Positions 1 to 8,222 of a stretch of 64,000 bases of DNA are shown in pieces; within the stretch, counting starts at the first letter, position 1; each line of letters opens with the position of its first letter. A program made the translations under genes and the position numbers. The stretch lies in assembly GCA_024697065.1 (NCBI GenBank), contig JAILGE010000027.1, forward strand, positions 1-64,000. Direction: 5' to 3'. Below the pieces are notes generated by a model. That model had not been told where the DNA came from. It saw only the letters and a list, made by a program, of their open reading frames with translations, and did no database searches. Source of the stretch: Lachnospiraceae bacterium (GTDB lineage Bacteria > Bacillota > Clostridia > Lachnospirales > Lachnospiraceae).

Positions 1-932
1 CCTCCATTGTTGGCCTGAGCGTTGCCGCCGTTGTTCTGCTGTCCTTTTTTCAGGTTATCTTCTATCTGCTTGGAAGCCCCGGCTATCTGATCCGCTGCTC
101 CTCCATTGCTCTTATTCTCTGAAGCACTGTTCTTTCCGGAATTACCGGACTTTTCTTTTTTCTCCTGCTCCTTTCTGGATTCCACTTCGTTCTGCATTGC
201 ATTCAGTCCGTTTGCAATATCTGCATATTTATAATCCAGACGCTGGGATGCACTTTGAAGATCCTGGGCATTGGCAACATTTTTCATCTCATTCGACGAT
301 GACTGAAGACTTTCGAGCATGTCGGAAAGTTCCTGTCTCTCGTTTTCCGTCAGCTCTGTCCTGTCTATCTTCTCAAGCGCTTCAACAGCTTTCTCTATTT
401 CTTTTTCCTTTTCGACAGCTTCCTTTTTTACTTCATGTTTCTCCGCAGCCACATTCTTGACGGGCGAGGGGAGAAGCGATGTCGCAATGGCAAGCAGGAG
501 CATACATACGAAAAGCAGTATCCTCCTTACTCCTATATTCATCTTTATCTTTATGGAAGGCTCCATCTCTTTTAAGCATGCTGCCGCATCCGCGCGCTGC
601 ATGTTTGAAATGATGTCCTTTTCTTCCAGATGATCGTACGCGGTAACAACTCTCTCCTTAAGACCGAATCCGTCGATCAGAAGTGCCGCATCGGCTTCCT
701 TCTTCTTTTTCAGGATCCCTAAGATCGTTCCGCCGATCAGACCGAGTACCGCGGCTATCCCGGCGAAGAGATGCGCATAATAAACAGGCCATATGGCAGA
801 GGCTCCTTCGATAAGTGCTGCCACAAACAGACCTGCGATCAGACCGTTTAAGATATTTCTGATCATCACGCCGGTATTGATCTTCCTCAGACTTTTATTG
901 ATAAAGCCCAATAAATACTTTTTTTCTTCCAT
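1..932 (-). CDS. Three-TM membrane protein with coiled coil, 3' end cut off
   Basis: At least 310 residues are visible and the C-terminus lies outside the window. The ATG at 932 follows a GAGAGGTAAT ribosome site. Hydrophobic segments lie near residues 28-48, 51-74 and 136-154. A charged, Glu/Lys-rich helical stretch (about 165-230) follows, then a Ser/Asn/Gly/Gln-rich tail. The short motif GLKERVVTA before the third segment resembles DUF4175-like proteins that sit with MoxR/DUF58 and ABC genes, but this is only a resemblance. It is the last visible gene of an operon with an ABC permease, an ABC ATPase and a GldG-like protein, so a role in the same envelope-related complex is likely. Exact function unknown. 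Confidence 0.75.
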   Translation of the reverse strand, partial: MEEKKYLLGFINKSLRKINTGVMIRNILNGLIAGLFVAALIEGASAIWPVYYAHLFAGIAAVLGLIGGTILGILKKKKEADAALLIDGFGLKERVVTAYDHLEEKDIISNMQRADAAACLKEMEPSIKIKMNIGVRRILLFVCMLLLAIATSLLPSPVKNVAAEKHEVKKEAVEKEKEIEKAVEALEKIDRTELTENERQELSDMLESLQSSSNEMKNVANAQDLQSASQRLDYKYADIANGLNAMQNEVESRKEQEKKEKSGNSGKNSASENKSNGGAADQIAGASKQIEDNLKKGQQNNGGNAQANNG

Positions 933-1019
933 GATTACCTCTCTTTTATGTGAATAAACACCTCATAAAAGATACGTTTAAGCCCCTCATTTTTATGGTT
1001 TTCTTCTGCTTTCCGTGTA

Positions 1020-1886
1020 TTACTTCTTCTTTCCGTATCCTCTGACAGGATCGATCCTTCTTGCAGCAAGCTTTTGGAATATAAGACCCATTCCTATCAT
1101 CACGAGGTTTGCAATGATAAACCACACCCATGCATTTGTGAAAGGAAGTCCCAGGGCGTTGGACGCACCCAAAAGCAGATCATTTAAGTCGTCTCCTGCA
1201 AGCACCGCGCCGAAAAATACAGTAAAGGTGGTGATGGGATTGAGCATCAGCAAAAGTGCGGAGAAAACATATGTCACGGAGTTCATAAAAAGCGCCACTA
1301 TGAGCAGGGGCATGTATGTTCCTCCGAATATCAGTCCGTAAAACGCATAAGCGATGATAATGCTGGCAATGGATTTATGTGTCAGAGTCGAACATAATAT
1401 TCCGAGAGAACCGACATAAAAAGCAAACACAGCTACCGCTATCAGGTAAACGAACAGAGCGCTCCATCCGATGCCACCTACTGTAAAGGATATCGCCATC
1501 AAGGGAATACTTGCTATGATGAACATCATAACTCTCGCCACAGCTGAGAACACTTTACCTCTGATTATTGCTTCAGGTGTCATTACCGTTGTAAGCAGGA
1601 TATCGAATGTCTGCTTTTCTCTCTCCTGGGTGATGGCCGTCGCAGTTTCGATAGGCATTATCAAAGCTACGATACCCAACTCTGTCCCTCCTATAATGGG
1701 GAAAAGCGCTATCATCTCTTTGTATATTCCTGTATATCCCAGATTATCATCATAGATGATCGCCATTGCAAACAGAAAGATTATTCCCAGGAATGCTTCA
1801 AAAATAAAGATTCCCCACGAAAATTTCATTGTTCTTGAAGTGACTCTCAGATCTTTCTTTAAGATCGGATTTAATCTGATATTCAT
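1020..1886 (-). CDS. ABC-2 type transporter permease
   Basis: This 288-residue protein has about six hydrophobic segments and the usual ABC-2 permease layout: a short N-terminal cytoplasmic piece, a first TM at about 25-45, then a cytoplasmic loop containing TAITQEREKQTFDILLTT. That loop motif, followed by a helix, is typical of permeases of the NatB/GldF-like group. The ATG overlaps the stop of the ATPase gene by 4 bases (ATGA), so the two are translationally coupled and should form one transporter. Substrate unknown; the GldG-like partner upstream suggests an envelope or export role rather than simple nutrient uptake. Confidence 0.88.
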   Translation of the reverse strand: MNIRLNPILKKDLRVTSRTMKFSWGIFIFEAFLGIIFLFAMAIIYDDNLGYTGIYKEMIALFPIIGGTELGIVALIMPIETATAITQEREKQTFDILLTTVMTPEAIIRGKVFSAVARVMMFIIASIPLMAISFTVGGIGWSALFVYLIAVAVFAFYVGSLGILCSTLTHKSIASIIIAYAFYGLIFGGTYMPLLIVALFMNSVTYVFSALLLMLNPITTFTVFFGAVLAGDDLNDLLLGASNALGLPFTNAWVWFIIANLVMIGMGLIFQKLAARRIDPVRGYGKKK

Positions 1887-3091
1887 ATCTTGTCGCCTCC
1901 CTCGGTATTTGGCTGAGCGGTATTATCCTGCTCTTTCTTCTCTTTAAGAAAATCCAGCTCCGGCAACGGTTCGGACTGTGCACCTGCATTTACGGAACCG
2001 GGCATGGGACCGGGCTGCATTCCGGGATTTACGAGACTTCCCGGCATGGGACCGGGCTGCACCCCGGGATTTACCGGATTACCCGGCATGGGACCGGGCT
2101 GCACTCCGGGATTTACCGGACTGCCCGGCATGGGACCGGACTGCATTCCGTTGACCGGATGCATTGCTGACGGAGCCTGGCTTGTAAGCTGCATAAAGAG
2201 TGTTTCCAGATTCTGTTCTTCCTTTCTGAATCCTCCGATAAGCACGCCCGCCTGCATAAGACTCATTATGATCTTATTAACTTCCTCATCACTGCCGCTG
2301 CAATTTATGATGATCTCATTCTCCATAACGGAATTAATGGATACATCCGGCAGCTCCTTAACATGAGAAACCGCATCATCCATATTGCTTTTAACATTGA
2401 TGATGAGATGATTCTTATCAACTCCCATTGAAAGGATATCCTGCATGCGTCCGGCAGTAACAAGACAGCCTTTGTTCATGATTCCCACACTGTTACACAT
2501 TTCCGCTATATCAGAGAGAATGTGTGAACTGATGATGATGGTCTTACCCATGGAGTTGAGATTTAAAAGAACTTCCTTCATCTCCACGCGGGCTCTGGGA
2601 TCGAGACCGGAAGACGGCTCATCCATTACCAGCAGATCGGGATTATGAAGAAGGGCTCTGGCTACGCAAAGTCTCTGCTTCATACCTCTGGAAAGAGTAT
2701 CTACATATTGCTCTTCCAGATTCTTGAGATTTACGAGTTCCAACAGATCTCCTGTCATTTTCGCAACAGTCCTGTCATCTATCCCGTATATCGAACCGTA
2801 GAATTCCATATATTCCTTAACTTTCAGGTTATCATACACGCCGAAAAAGTCGGGAACATATCCGATACTTTTCTTGAACTGGTTAGGTGAATAAACCATA
2901 TTACAGCCACCAACAGTGATATCGCCGGCTGTAGGTCTCAGAAGTCCGCATAACATGCGGATGGTAGTGGTTTTTCCTGCACCGTTGGGGCCTACGAAAC
3001 CAAAGAGGTCTCCCTTGGGTACATGGAGATTAAGCTTATTGACCGCCAGATACTTTCCATATAATTTTGTAAGATTATTGATATATATCAT
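1883..3091 (-). CDS. ABC transporter ATP-binding protein with repetitive Pro/Gly tail
   Basis: 402 residues. Residues 1-220 are a complete ABC ATPase: Walker A GPNGAGKTT, signature LSRGMKQR, Walker B LLVMDEPSSGLDP and the switch His in IISSH. The ATG at 3091 follows GAGGGATCGGAAT; longer in-frame starts would run into the upstream gene, whose stop is 11 bases away. A DUF4162-like domain follows. The last ~85 residues carry a tandem 14-residue Pro/Gly/Met repeat, unusual for this family. It partners the permease that overlaps its 3' end and lies downstream of a GldG-like gene, giving the order GldG-like, ATPase, permease, membrane protein. Confidence 0.93.
   Translation of the reverse strand: MIYINNLTKLYGKYLAVNKLNLHVPKGDLFGFVGPNGAGKTTTIRMLCGLLRPTAGDITVGGCNMVYSPNQFKKSIGYVPDFFGVYDNLKVKEYMEFYGSIYGIDDRTVAKMTGDLLELVNLKNLEEQYVDTLSRGMKQRLCVARALLHNPDLLVMDEPSSGLDPRARVEMKEVLLNLNSMGKTIIISSHILSDIAEMCNSVGIMNKGCLVTAGRMQDILSMGVDKNHLIINVKSNMDDAVSHVKELPDVSINSVMENEIIINCSGSDEEVNKIIMSLMQAGVLIGGFRKEEQNLETLFMQLTSQAPSAMHPVNGMQSGPMPGSPVNPGVQPGPMPGNPVNPGVQPGPMPGSLVNPGMQPGPMPGSVNAGAQSEPLPELDFLKEKKEQDNTAQPNTEGGDKI
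2001..2156. repeat. 42-bp tandem repeat encoding a 14-residue unit
   Basis: Four successive units begin with GGCATGGGACCGG at 2001, 2043, 2085 and 2127, exactly 42 bases apart, with a few substitutions between copies. In the ATPase frame each unit reads roughly QPGPMPGSxVNPGx. The period is a multiple of three, so copy-number change would keep the frame. Confidence 0.95.
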
Positions 3092-3102
3092 ATTCCGATC
3101 CC

Positions 3103-5076
3103 TCAGTTTGCATCTGCGTAGTAGCAGGCATAAATTTCCTTCTTTTCTCCGGAAGTAACAATGCTTCCCTTTGATCTCGTCACTCCTATAACAAAGGATG
3201 AATGGCCGTTCATTTCTACGGCAGCTGTTGCAAGTGCTGCGATCTCTCTGCATTCATCATATTTTTTATCAAAGAAAGCGGTCCTTGCTTCAGAGTTCAG
3301 GCGAGAATAGAGATTATATCCCGAGTTCATTCCGAAATCCTCGCTTCTTTCATCGATATCAACTTCCTCACCGTCTTCAACTTCATCGATGATCGCATAT
3401 TCACCGTCACACACTACAAGAACTCTGTCAAAGTCATAACCGGTCTCATTGATCAGTGTTCCCGATATCACACTGTATCCTGAGGAAAGCTCAGCTGTCA
3501 TGGATCCGTCAAAATCCTCATCCGGATCAGATAAAGCTCTGTAACAAACTCCGTCAAAGACTTCTCTCGGTCTGTAGGATAAGCTGATACCTTTCGGAGT
3601 TCTGGATGCGACTATCCTTGGCTCGCCATTATCTGTCTGAGAATAATCATAATATCTGTTTATCATGAAGGGACCGGCCGCATATGCATCATCATCAAGT
3701 TTTATCGCCCACTCTCTTGATTTTGCATTGTAGCCGTATATATAAGAAGCTTCGGGTCTTATTCCGTTTGCGTCTATTGAGCGGACGATTATCAGCGATT
3801 TGCTGCTTACACCGAATCCTCTGCTGCACAGATAGATAAGGCCTACGAATACCAGCGCAGTAGCCGGTATAATGCCCCATATCTTTTCACGTTTGTTTAT
3901 CTTCTTTAAGATCAGGTACAGCACCGGACCTACCAGAGCAATGTATATTACTATAACAATACGGAGCAACGGAAGATTAACACTGTTCTTTCCCTGCAGC
4001 TCGGAAAACAGATCCTCGAAATTGCCTGCTATCTGTGCTTCTTCATTCTTGCCTGCACTGTTGATGTAGGATGAAAGCTCGGAGATTATATCGGAAGCTA
4101 AATAATAGCTGTCCAGGTCATTGTCACATAGAGAGAAGGGGAGAAGCATTACCGCTCCGGAACCGCTGCTCTTCCAGGGGAGCTGATAAATATAGCCGTC
4201 TGCTACAGGTCTTTTTGAACCGTAGTTTGCATAATTGCCGTACATTATGTCCGCACATTGAATAGTACCGTAATTATTTCTGGAATAAGCGGAATCCAGC
4301 TTTGTAGTTCCGTTCTTAACAACGGAAGCATCGATCATGGAACCGGTAAATGCGGAAAATGTCTTATCCTCCATACTTCCTGTTCCGATCACAAGTGCAC
4401 CGCCTGAATTTACCCAGCTTTCTATATTCTTTACAGCCTGATCCGAAAGCTGTGATACATCGTAATTATCTATCACTAATAGATGTATACCGCTCAATGC
4501 ACCGGCTTCTTCCATGTTATCGGGATCAAGTTCTTTCGCATCAAGGTTCTGATCTATCCAGTATGTGGAATTGCTGCTTCCAAGATAAGACACCTCATCG
4601 GGGGTATCGCTTATGATGCCGTAATACCATGTACTATCATCAAAAATCTTTCTCTGCTTGTTGTCCGAAAGTACATTTCCCTTTTCATCCAACAGCTGTA
4701 AACGGATGCTTACATCATCAAGATTCATACCGTTTATCTTTGAAAAGGATAACTTTATCGACTCTGTGGATCCGCCGGCCACGGAAACATATGTATCATA
4801 GGCTACATTATTTCCCTTCCAGGAATTATATCCGGACCTGTCCTCACCGATCAAAAGTCTCACATATCCGCCGAAATCATCTCCGTTGTTTTCAACAGAT
4901 ATGTTGACTTCGGCGGTTCCCTGGGCGGAATTTACTTCTCCGTTTTCTATTTCGACCTCAACATCAGTCTTGCTTTTGGCAAGAGAATAATCCGAATTAA
5001 GCAAAAAAGCGCAAGTTGTCGTGAAAAACACAGCTGCGCCGGTAATAAATAGCTTTCTTAATGTTTTCTTTTTCAT
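3103..5076 (-). CDS. GldG-like membrane-anchored protein with amidotransferase-like domain
   Basis: 657 residues from the ATG at 5076, preceded by GAGGGAGTGACT; an in-frame ATG nine codons earlier lacks a ribosome site. An N-terminal signal or anchor (about 8-26) is followed by a beta-rich region. Residues about 150-260 contain LLVIDNYDVSQLSDQAVKNI and SGGALVIGTG, the flavodoxin-like fold of class I amidotransferase-like/DUF4350/GldG-type domains, without an obvious Cys-His-Glu triad. Two hydrophobic helices at about 380-440 are followed by a second soluble beta-rich domain. It is first in the series with the ATPase and permease (11-base gap). GldG-like proteins act as accessory subunits of such transporters; the role here is inferred from context. 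Confidence 0.75.
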   Translation of the reverse strand: MKKKTLRKLFITGAAVFFTTTCAFLLNSDYSLAKSKTDVEVEIENGEVNSAQGTAEVNISVENNGDDFGGYVRLLIGEDRSGYNSWKGNNVAYDTYVSVAGGSTESIKLSFSKINGMNLDDVSIRLQLLDEKGNVLSDNKQRKIFDDSTWYYGIISDTPDEVSYLGSSNSTYWIDQNLDAKELDPDNMEEAGALSGIHLLVIDNYDVSQLSDQAVKNIESWVNSGGALVIGTGSMEDKTFSAFTGSMIDASVVKNGTTKLDSAYSRNNYGTIQCADIMYGNYANYGSKRPVADGYIYQLPWKSSGSGAVMLLPFSLCDNDLDSYYLASDIISELSSYINSAGKNEEAQIAGNFEDLFSELQGKNSVNLPLLRIVIVIYIALVGPVLYLILKKINKREKIWGIIPATALVFVGLIYLCSRGFGVSSKSLIIVRSIDANGIRPEASYIYGYNAKSREWAIKLDDDAYAAGPFMINRYYDYSQTDNGEPRIVASRTPKGISLSYRPREVFDGVCYRALSDPDEDFDGSMTAELSSGYSVISGTLINETGYDFDRVLVVCDGEYAIIDEVEDGEEVDIDERSEDFGMNSGYNLYSRLNSEARTAFFDKKYDECREIAALATAAVEMNGHSSFVIGVTRSKGSIVTSGEKKEIYACYYADAN

Positions 5077-5125
5077 AGTCACTCCCTCGATTTTGACATA
5101 CATGGGTATTTTAACATATAGGACG

Positions 5126-5848
5126 TTATTTTACATCATCGCCCGTACGGCGGATCTCTTCTATATAGTGAACACATTCCAATTCACTGAGTTGGGCTGT
5201 GATGTCGGAATGCTTTGTATGTTTCTTGAGATCGATCGTTATCACTACCGCAGTATCTTTATCGTTTAACATCGCTTTCTTGCTCTTTTCCAATGTGGCG
5301 ACTTCAAAGTCATTATCATGAACGTAATCGAATACTTTCTGAAGTCCCTCGCTTTTATCCAGCTCGATATATACGCTCATCCTTGCCGCTCTCTCCTCCT
5401 GATTCTGAGATGCACGGCTTAAAGCTATAACTATAAAGATGATCGCTACAAAACCGATCAGACTTCCGATGATGTATCCGGATCCTATGGTTATTCCGAG
5501 GGCTGCAGATGCCCAAAGGGTTGCCGCAGTGGTAATGCCGCGCACGTAATTTCTGCCCGTAACCACAATGGTTCCTACTCCAAGGAATCCGATCCCGTTT
5601 AAAACAGCCGCCGGGATCCTGGCGGTATCTGTATTACCCGTGGTCTCATAAAGATATAGATTGGCAACCGTTGAAAGCGCCGCGCCAACACAGACCAAAG
5701 CAAAGGTCCTGACACCCGCAGGCTGTCCCTTTGAAGCTCTCTCAAGACCTATCAGTCCACCAAGGACGGTAGCGATCAAAAGTCTGATCAACACGCTTAC
5801 CATATTAAAACTTTCCAGATATATGATACCCTGTATGATGCTGTTCAT
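5126..5848 (-). CDS. MgtC/SapB family membrane protein
   Basis: 240 residues. The N-terminal ~140 residues hold the family core with four to five membrane helices and the hallmarks GGLIGLERASKGQPAGVRT, ALSTV and GIGFLGVGTI, followed by RGITTAATLWASAALG. The C-terminal ~90 residues form a soluble ACT-like domain, as in longer MgtC proteins. Family members are linked to magnesium limitation and to control of membrane ATP synthase. The ATG follows TAAGGAGGCCTAA and lies 10 bases after the DUF6472 gene, so both are probably on one transcript. No magnesium riboswitch is apparent upstream. Confidence 0.93.
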   Translation of the reverse strand: MNSIIQGIIYLESFNMVSVLIRLLIATVLGGLIGLERASKGQPAGVRTFALVCVGAALSTVANLYLYETTGNTDTARIPAAVLNGIGFLGVGTIVVTGRNYVRGITTAATLWASAALGITIGSGYIIGSLIGFVAIIFIVIALSRASQNQEERAARMSVYIELDKSEGLQKVFDYVHDNDFEVATLEKSKKAMLNDKDTAVVITIDLKKHTKHSDITAQLSELECVHYIEEIRRTGDDVK

Positions 5849-5858
5849 TTAGGCCTCC

Positions 5859-6032
5859 TTACATCTGATGCTTTACTATCTGATATTCGTTTCCCTGCTG
5901 GAAATAAGGGCAGTCCCTGTTCTCACCGCGAAGAAATCTCTCCATATCATCCTGATCCAGTTCCATGGTGCAGGTATAACAGTCCAGTTCTTCATCATAT
6001 TCGTAATTCATACACAGGTCGCAACGATCCAT
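5859..6032 (-). CDS. Small Cys-rich DUF6472 family protein
   Basis: A 57-residue protein starting MDRCDLC, ATG at 6032, stop at 5859. It carries five cysteines in the pattern CxxC...CYTC...CPYF (residues 4, 7, 18, 21, 41), which suggests a small metal-binding (zinc or Fe-S) protein. The acidic ELDQDDMERFLRG segment and terminal CPYF match DUF6472, a family of tiny clostridial proteins of unknown function. Two overlapping CxxC pairs plus tight spacing to rsmG (24 bases upstream) and mgtC (10 bases downstream) argue that it is a real gene. Function unknown. Confidence 0.85.
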   Translation of the reverse strand: MDRCDLCMNYEYDEELDCYTCTMELDQDDMERFLRGENRDCPYFQQGNEYQIVKHQM

Positions 6033-6056
6033 AATTACCTCTCTTTTTTATGTCGC

Positions 6057-6800
6057 TTACGCGATGGGTTCTTTTGCGGGAGTTCCGGCTTTACGGGGAT
6101 ATTTTCCCGGAGTGGGTTTATCCTTTTTTACTACCGCAAAACATCTGAAGTAATCCGTCTCCGGAAGCGTATATTCCTTTACTTCTTCCAACTCTCCGCC
6201 AAGCACTTTTATTGCTTTGAAGCTCTGTTCCTTTTCTTCACCTTTGGCAAACTCTCCCGACTTATAGGCGATAAAATACCCGCCCCTTTTTACATACGGA
6301 ATGCAATATTCCGAAAGAGTGGACATATTTGCCACTGCTCGGGATACCGCAAGGTCAAAGCTCTCTCTCATTGCTTTGGGACCCGCAAAATCTTCCGCTC
6401 TTCCGTGAAGAGCCGTAATATCCCGAAGCCCCAGCTGCGTTATAACTTCGTTAAGAAAATTCACTCTCTTTCCGAGGGAATCGAGCATGGTGACCTTAAG
6501 CTTTGGAAAAGCGATCTTTAAAGGCACTGCGGGAAAGCCTGCTCCCGTTCCCACGTCGATGAGTTTGATGCTTTCTCCGGAAAGTATCTTTTTTACGATA
6601 CAATTATCATTTAAAAGAACCAACCCAAGGCTGTCGGCGAAATGCTTTACCGCCACATCATTTTTTTCTGTAATGGCAGTAAGATTAACCTTTTCATTCC
6701 ACTCGGTTAACAGTTCATAGTATTTTTCAAAACGTACGGCCTGTTCATCATCAAGCTCGATATTTAATTTAGAAGCTTCTCTTTTTATCAGATCTTTCAA
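6057..6800 (-). CDS. rsmG: 16S rRNA (guanine527-N7)-methyltransferase RsmG
   Basis: 247 residues; a SAM-dependent methyltransferase that makes m7G527 in 16S rRNA. Visible motifs are LTAITEKNDVAVKHFADSL, the SAM-binding loop DVGTGAGFPAVPLKI, and LGLRDITALHGRAEDFA. The start is a TTG whose bases overlap the TGA stop of the MATE gene (TTGA), with GAGGTGG upstream. The C-terminus ends in a short Lys/Pro-rich extension. rsmG normally follows mnmE-mnmG next to the origin; here it lies 16 kb from mnmE, sandwiched between a MATE exporter and a DUF6472 gene. Loss of RsmG gives low-level streptomycin resistance in other bacteria. Confidence 0.95.
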   Translation of the reverse strand: MKDLIKREASKLNIELDDEQAVRFEKYYELLTEWNEKVNLTAITEKNDVAVKHFADSLGLVLLNDNCIVKKILSGESIKLIDVGTGAGFPAVPLKIAFPKLKVTMLDSLGKRVNFLNEVITQLGLRDITALHGRAEDFAGPKAMRESFDLAVSRAVANMSTLSEYCIPYVKRGGYFIAYKSGEFAKGEEKEQSFKAIKVLGGELEEVKEYTLPETDYFRCFAVVKKDKPTPGKYPRKAGTPAKEPIA

Positions 6801-8197
6801 GATTCCACCTCTTCCATGTGCTTTGTTACCTTATCCATTACTTTTCTAAAGAATATCAATGTAACTATAAGAGATCCGATCTCTGCTGCAGGAAAGCTAA
6901 GCCATACCAGATCAAGCTTACCTGTAAGAGATAAAAGCCAGGCAACAGGTATAAGGACCACCAGCTGTCGGCAGAGTGAGACGATCAGAGAGTATATACT
7001 CTGTGAAAATGCCTGGAACACCGATCCCAGCACGATACATACCGCCGCGATGGGGAAGTGTACGGCGATTATACGCAGAGCCGGCACACCTATCTTTATC
7101 ATTTCATCCGTTGCATCAAACATACTCAGGAGAATGCCCGGTATTATCTCAAATACAAGAGTTCCGCATAACATGATGCCTACAGCGAGACGAACGGTGA
7201 AGGAGAGAGTTTCCTTTATCCTTTCCTTATTCTTTGCACCATAATTATAGGCAAGCACAGGGATGGAACCTCCATTTAAACCGAATACCGGCATGAAGAA
7301 AAAGCTCTGTATCTTGAAGTAGGTTGCATAAACTGTCTGAGCAGTCAGTGAAAAACCGTTTAATATTATGTTCAGACAATATGTCATTACCGATCCGATG
7401 GACATCATCAATATGGACGGAACACCAACCTGATAGATCCTTCCGATAACATGTGCGTCAGGTTTTATCATTTCTTTAAAAGAGAACTTTATCTCTTTGT
7501 TAAATCTGATATTCAATATAAATGCCAGGACAGATGCAACTATCTGGCCGCATACCGTCGCATAAGCAGCACCCACTATCCCGAGTTTCGGTGCACCGGC
7601 AAGTCCGAAGATAAGTATGGGATCAAGGATGATATTAATGATGGCTCCTGTCATCTGGGAGATCATACTGAGTATTGTGCGTCCCGTAGACTGCAGCAGT
7701 CTTTCAAATGTCATCTGCAGAAAAAGACCTATGGAAAGCAGACAGCATATAGTACCATACTCCGTGCCGTATTTTCTGACCAGTAACGGATCAAGATCCT
7801 GGGCAAGGTTGCTTCCCTCTTTTGCAGTCTGTGAAAAAATAAACGGTTCAACTATAAAACCGCTGAGTCCCATGAATACCAGACAGCTGATCAAGGCAAG
7901 AAGTATTCCGTTATTTGCCGACTTATTTGCGGTCTCAAAATTTTTTTCACCAAGTGATTTTGAAAGCAGAGCATTGATACCTACGCCGGTTCCCATTGCC
8001 ACTGATATCATGAGATTTTGCAGGGGAAAGACTATACCTACCGCAGTCAGTGCCTCTGTGGATAAATGTGATACATAGATACTGTCTACTACATTATAAA
8101 GAGCCTGTACCAGCATGGATATCATCATAGGTACAGACATTGATACTATAAGTTTCTTTACGGGCATCGTGCCCATCTTGTTTTCTTTGTTGCTCAT
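6797..8197 (-). CDS. MATE family multidrug/metabolite exporter
   Basis: 466 residues with twelve hydrophobic segments in two repeats, typical length for MATE transporters. The N-terminus reads MGTMPVKKLIVSMSVPMMISMLVQALYN followed by VDSIYVSHLS and AVGIVFPLQ, the usual MepA/NorM-like first two helices. MATE proteins expel cationic compounds in exchange for Na+ or H+; substrate cannot be read from the sequence. It lies 25 bases after pepD and its stop overlaps the TTG start of rsmG, so it is part of the long minus-strand transcription unit. A second, unrelated-looking MATE gene occurs at 49.2 kb. Confidence 0.93.
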   Translation of the reverse strand: MSNKENKMGTMPVKKLIVSMSVPMMISMLVQALYNVVDSIYVSHLSTEALTAVGIVFPLQNLMISVAMGTGVGINALLSKSLGEKNFETANKSANNGILLALISCLVFMGLSGFIVEPFIFSQTAKEGSNLAQDLDPLLVRKYGTEYGTICCLLSIGLFLQMTFERLLQSTGRTILSMISQMTGAIINIILDPILIFGLAGAPKLGIVGAAYATVCGQIVASVLAFILNIRFNKEIKFSFKEMIKPDAHVIGRIYQVGVPSILMMSIGSVMTYCLNIILNGFSLTAQTVYATYFKIQSFFFMPVFGLNGGSIPVLAYNYGAKNKERIKETLSFTVRLAVGIMLCGTLVFEIIPGILLSMFDATDEMIKIGVPALRIIAVHFPIAAVCIVLGSVFQAFSQSIYSLIVSLCRQLVVLIPVAWLLSLTGKLDLVWLSFPAAEIGSLIVTLIFFRKVMDKVTKHMEEVES

Positions 8198-8222
8198 TTA
8201 TTACTGATCTTTCCAATCTGTT

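Noticed and set aside
2001-2156. CRISPR-like direct repeats
   Set aside because: Repeats are contiguous with a 42-base coding period and no unique spacers; they are in-frame protein repeats.
5868-6521. A 217-codon plus-strand frame opposite rsmG and the DUF6472 gene
   Set aside because: It lies across two well-supported minus-strand genes, has no ribosome site, and its composition (Phe/Leu/Ser-rich) is that of an antisense shadow.
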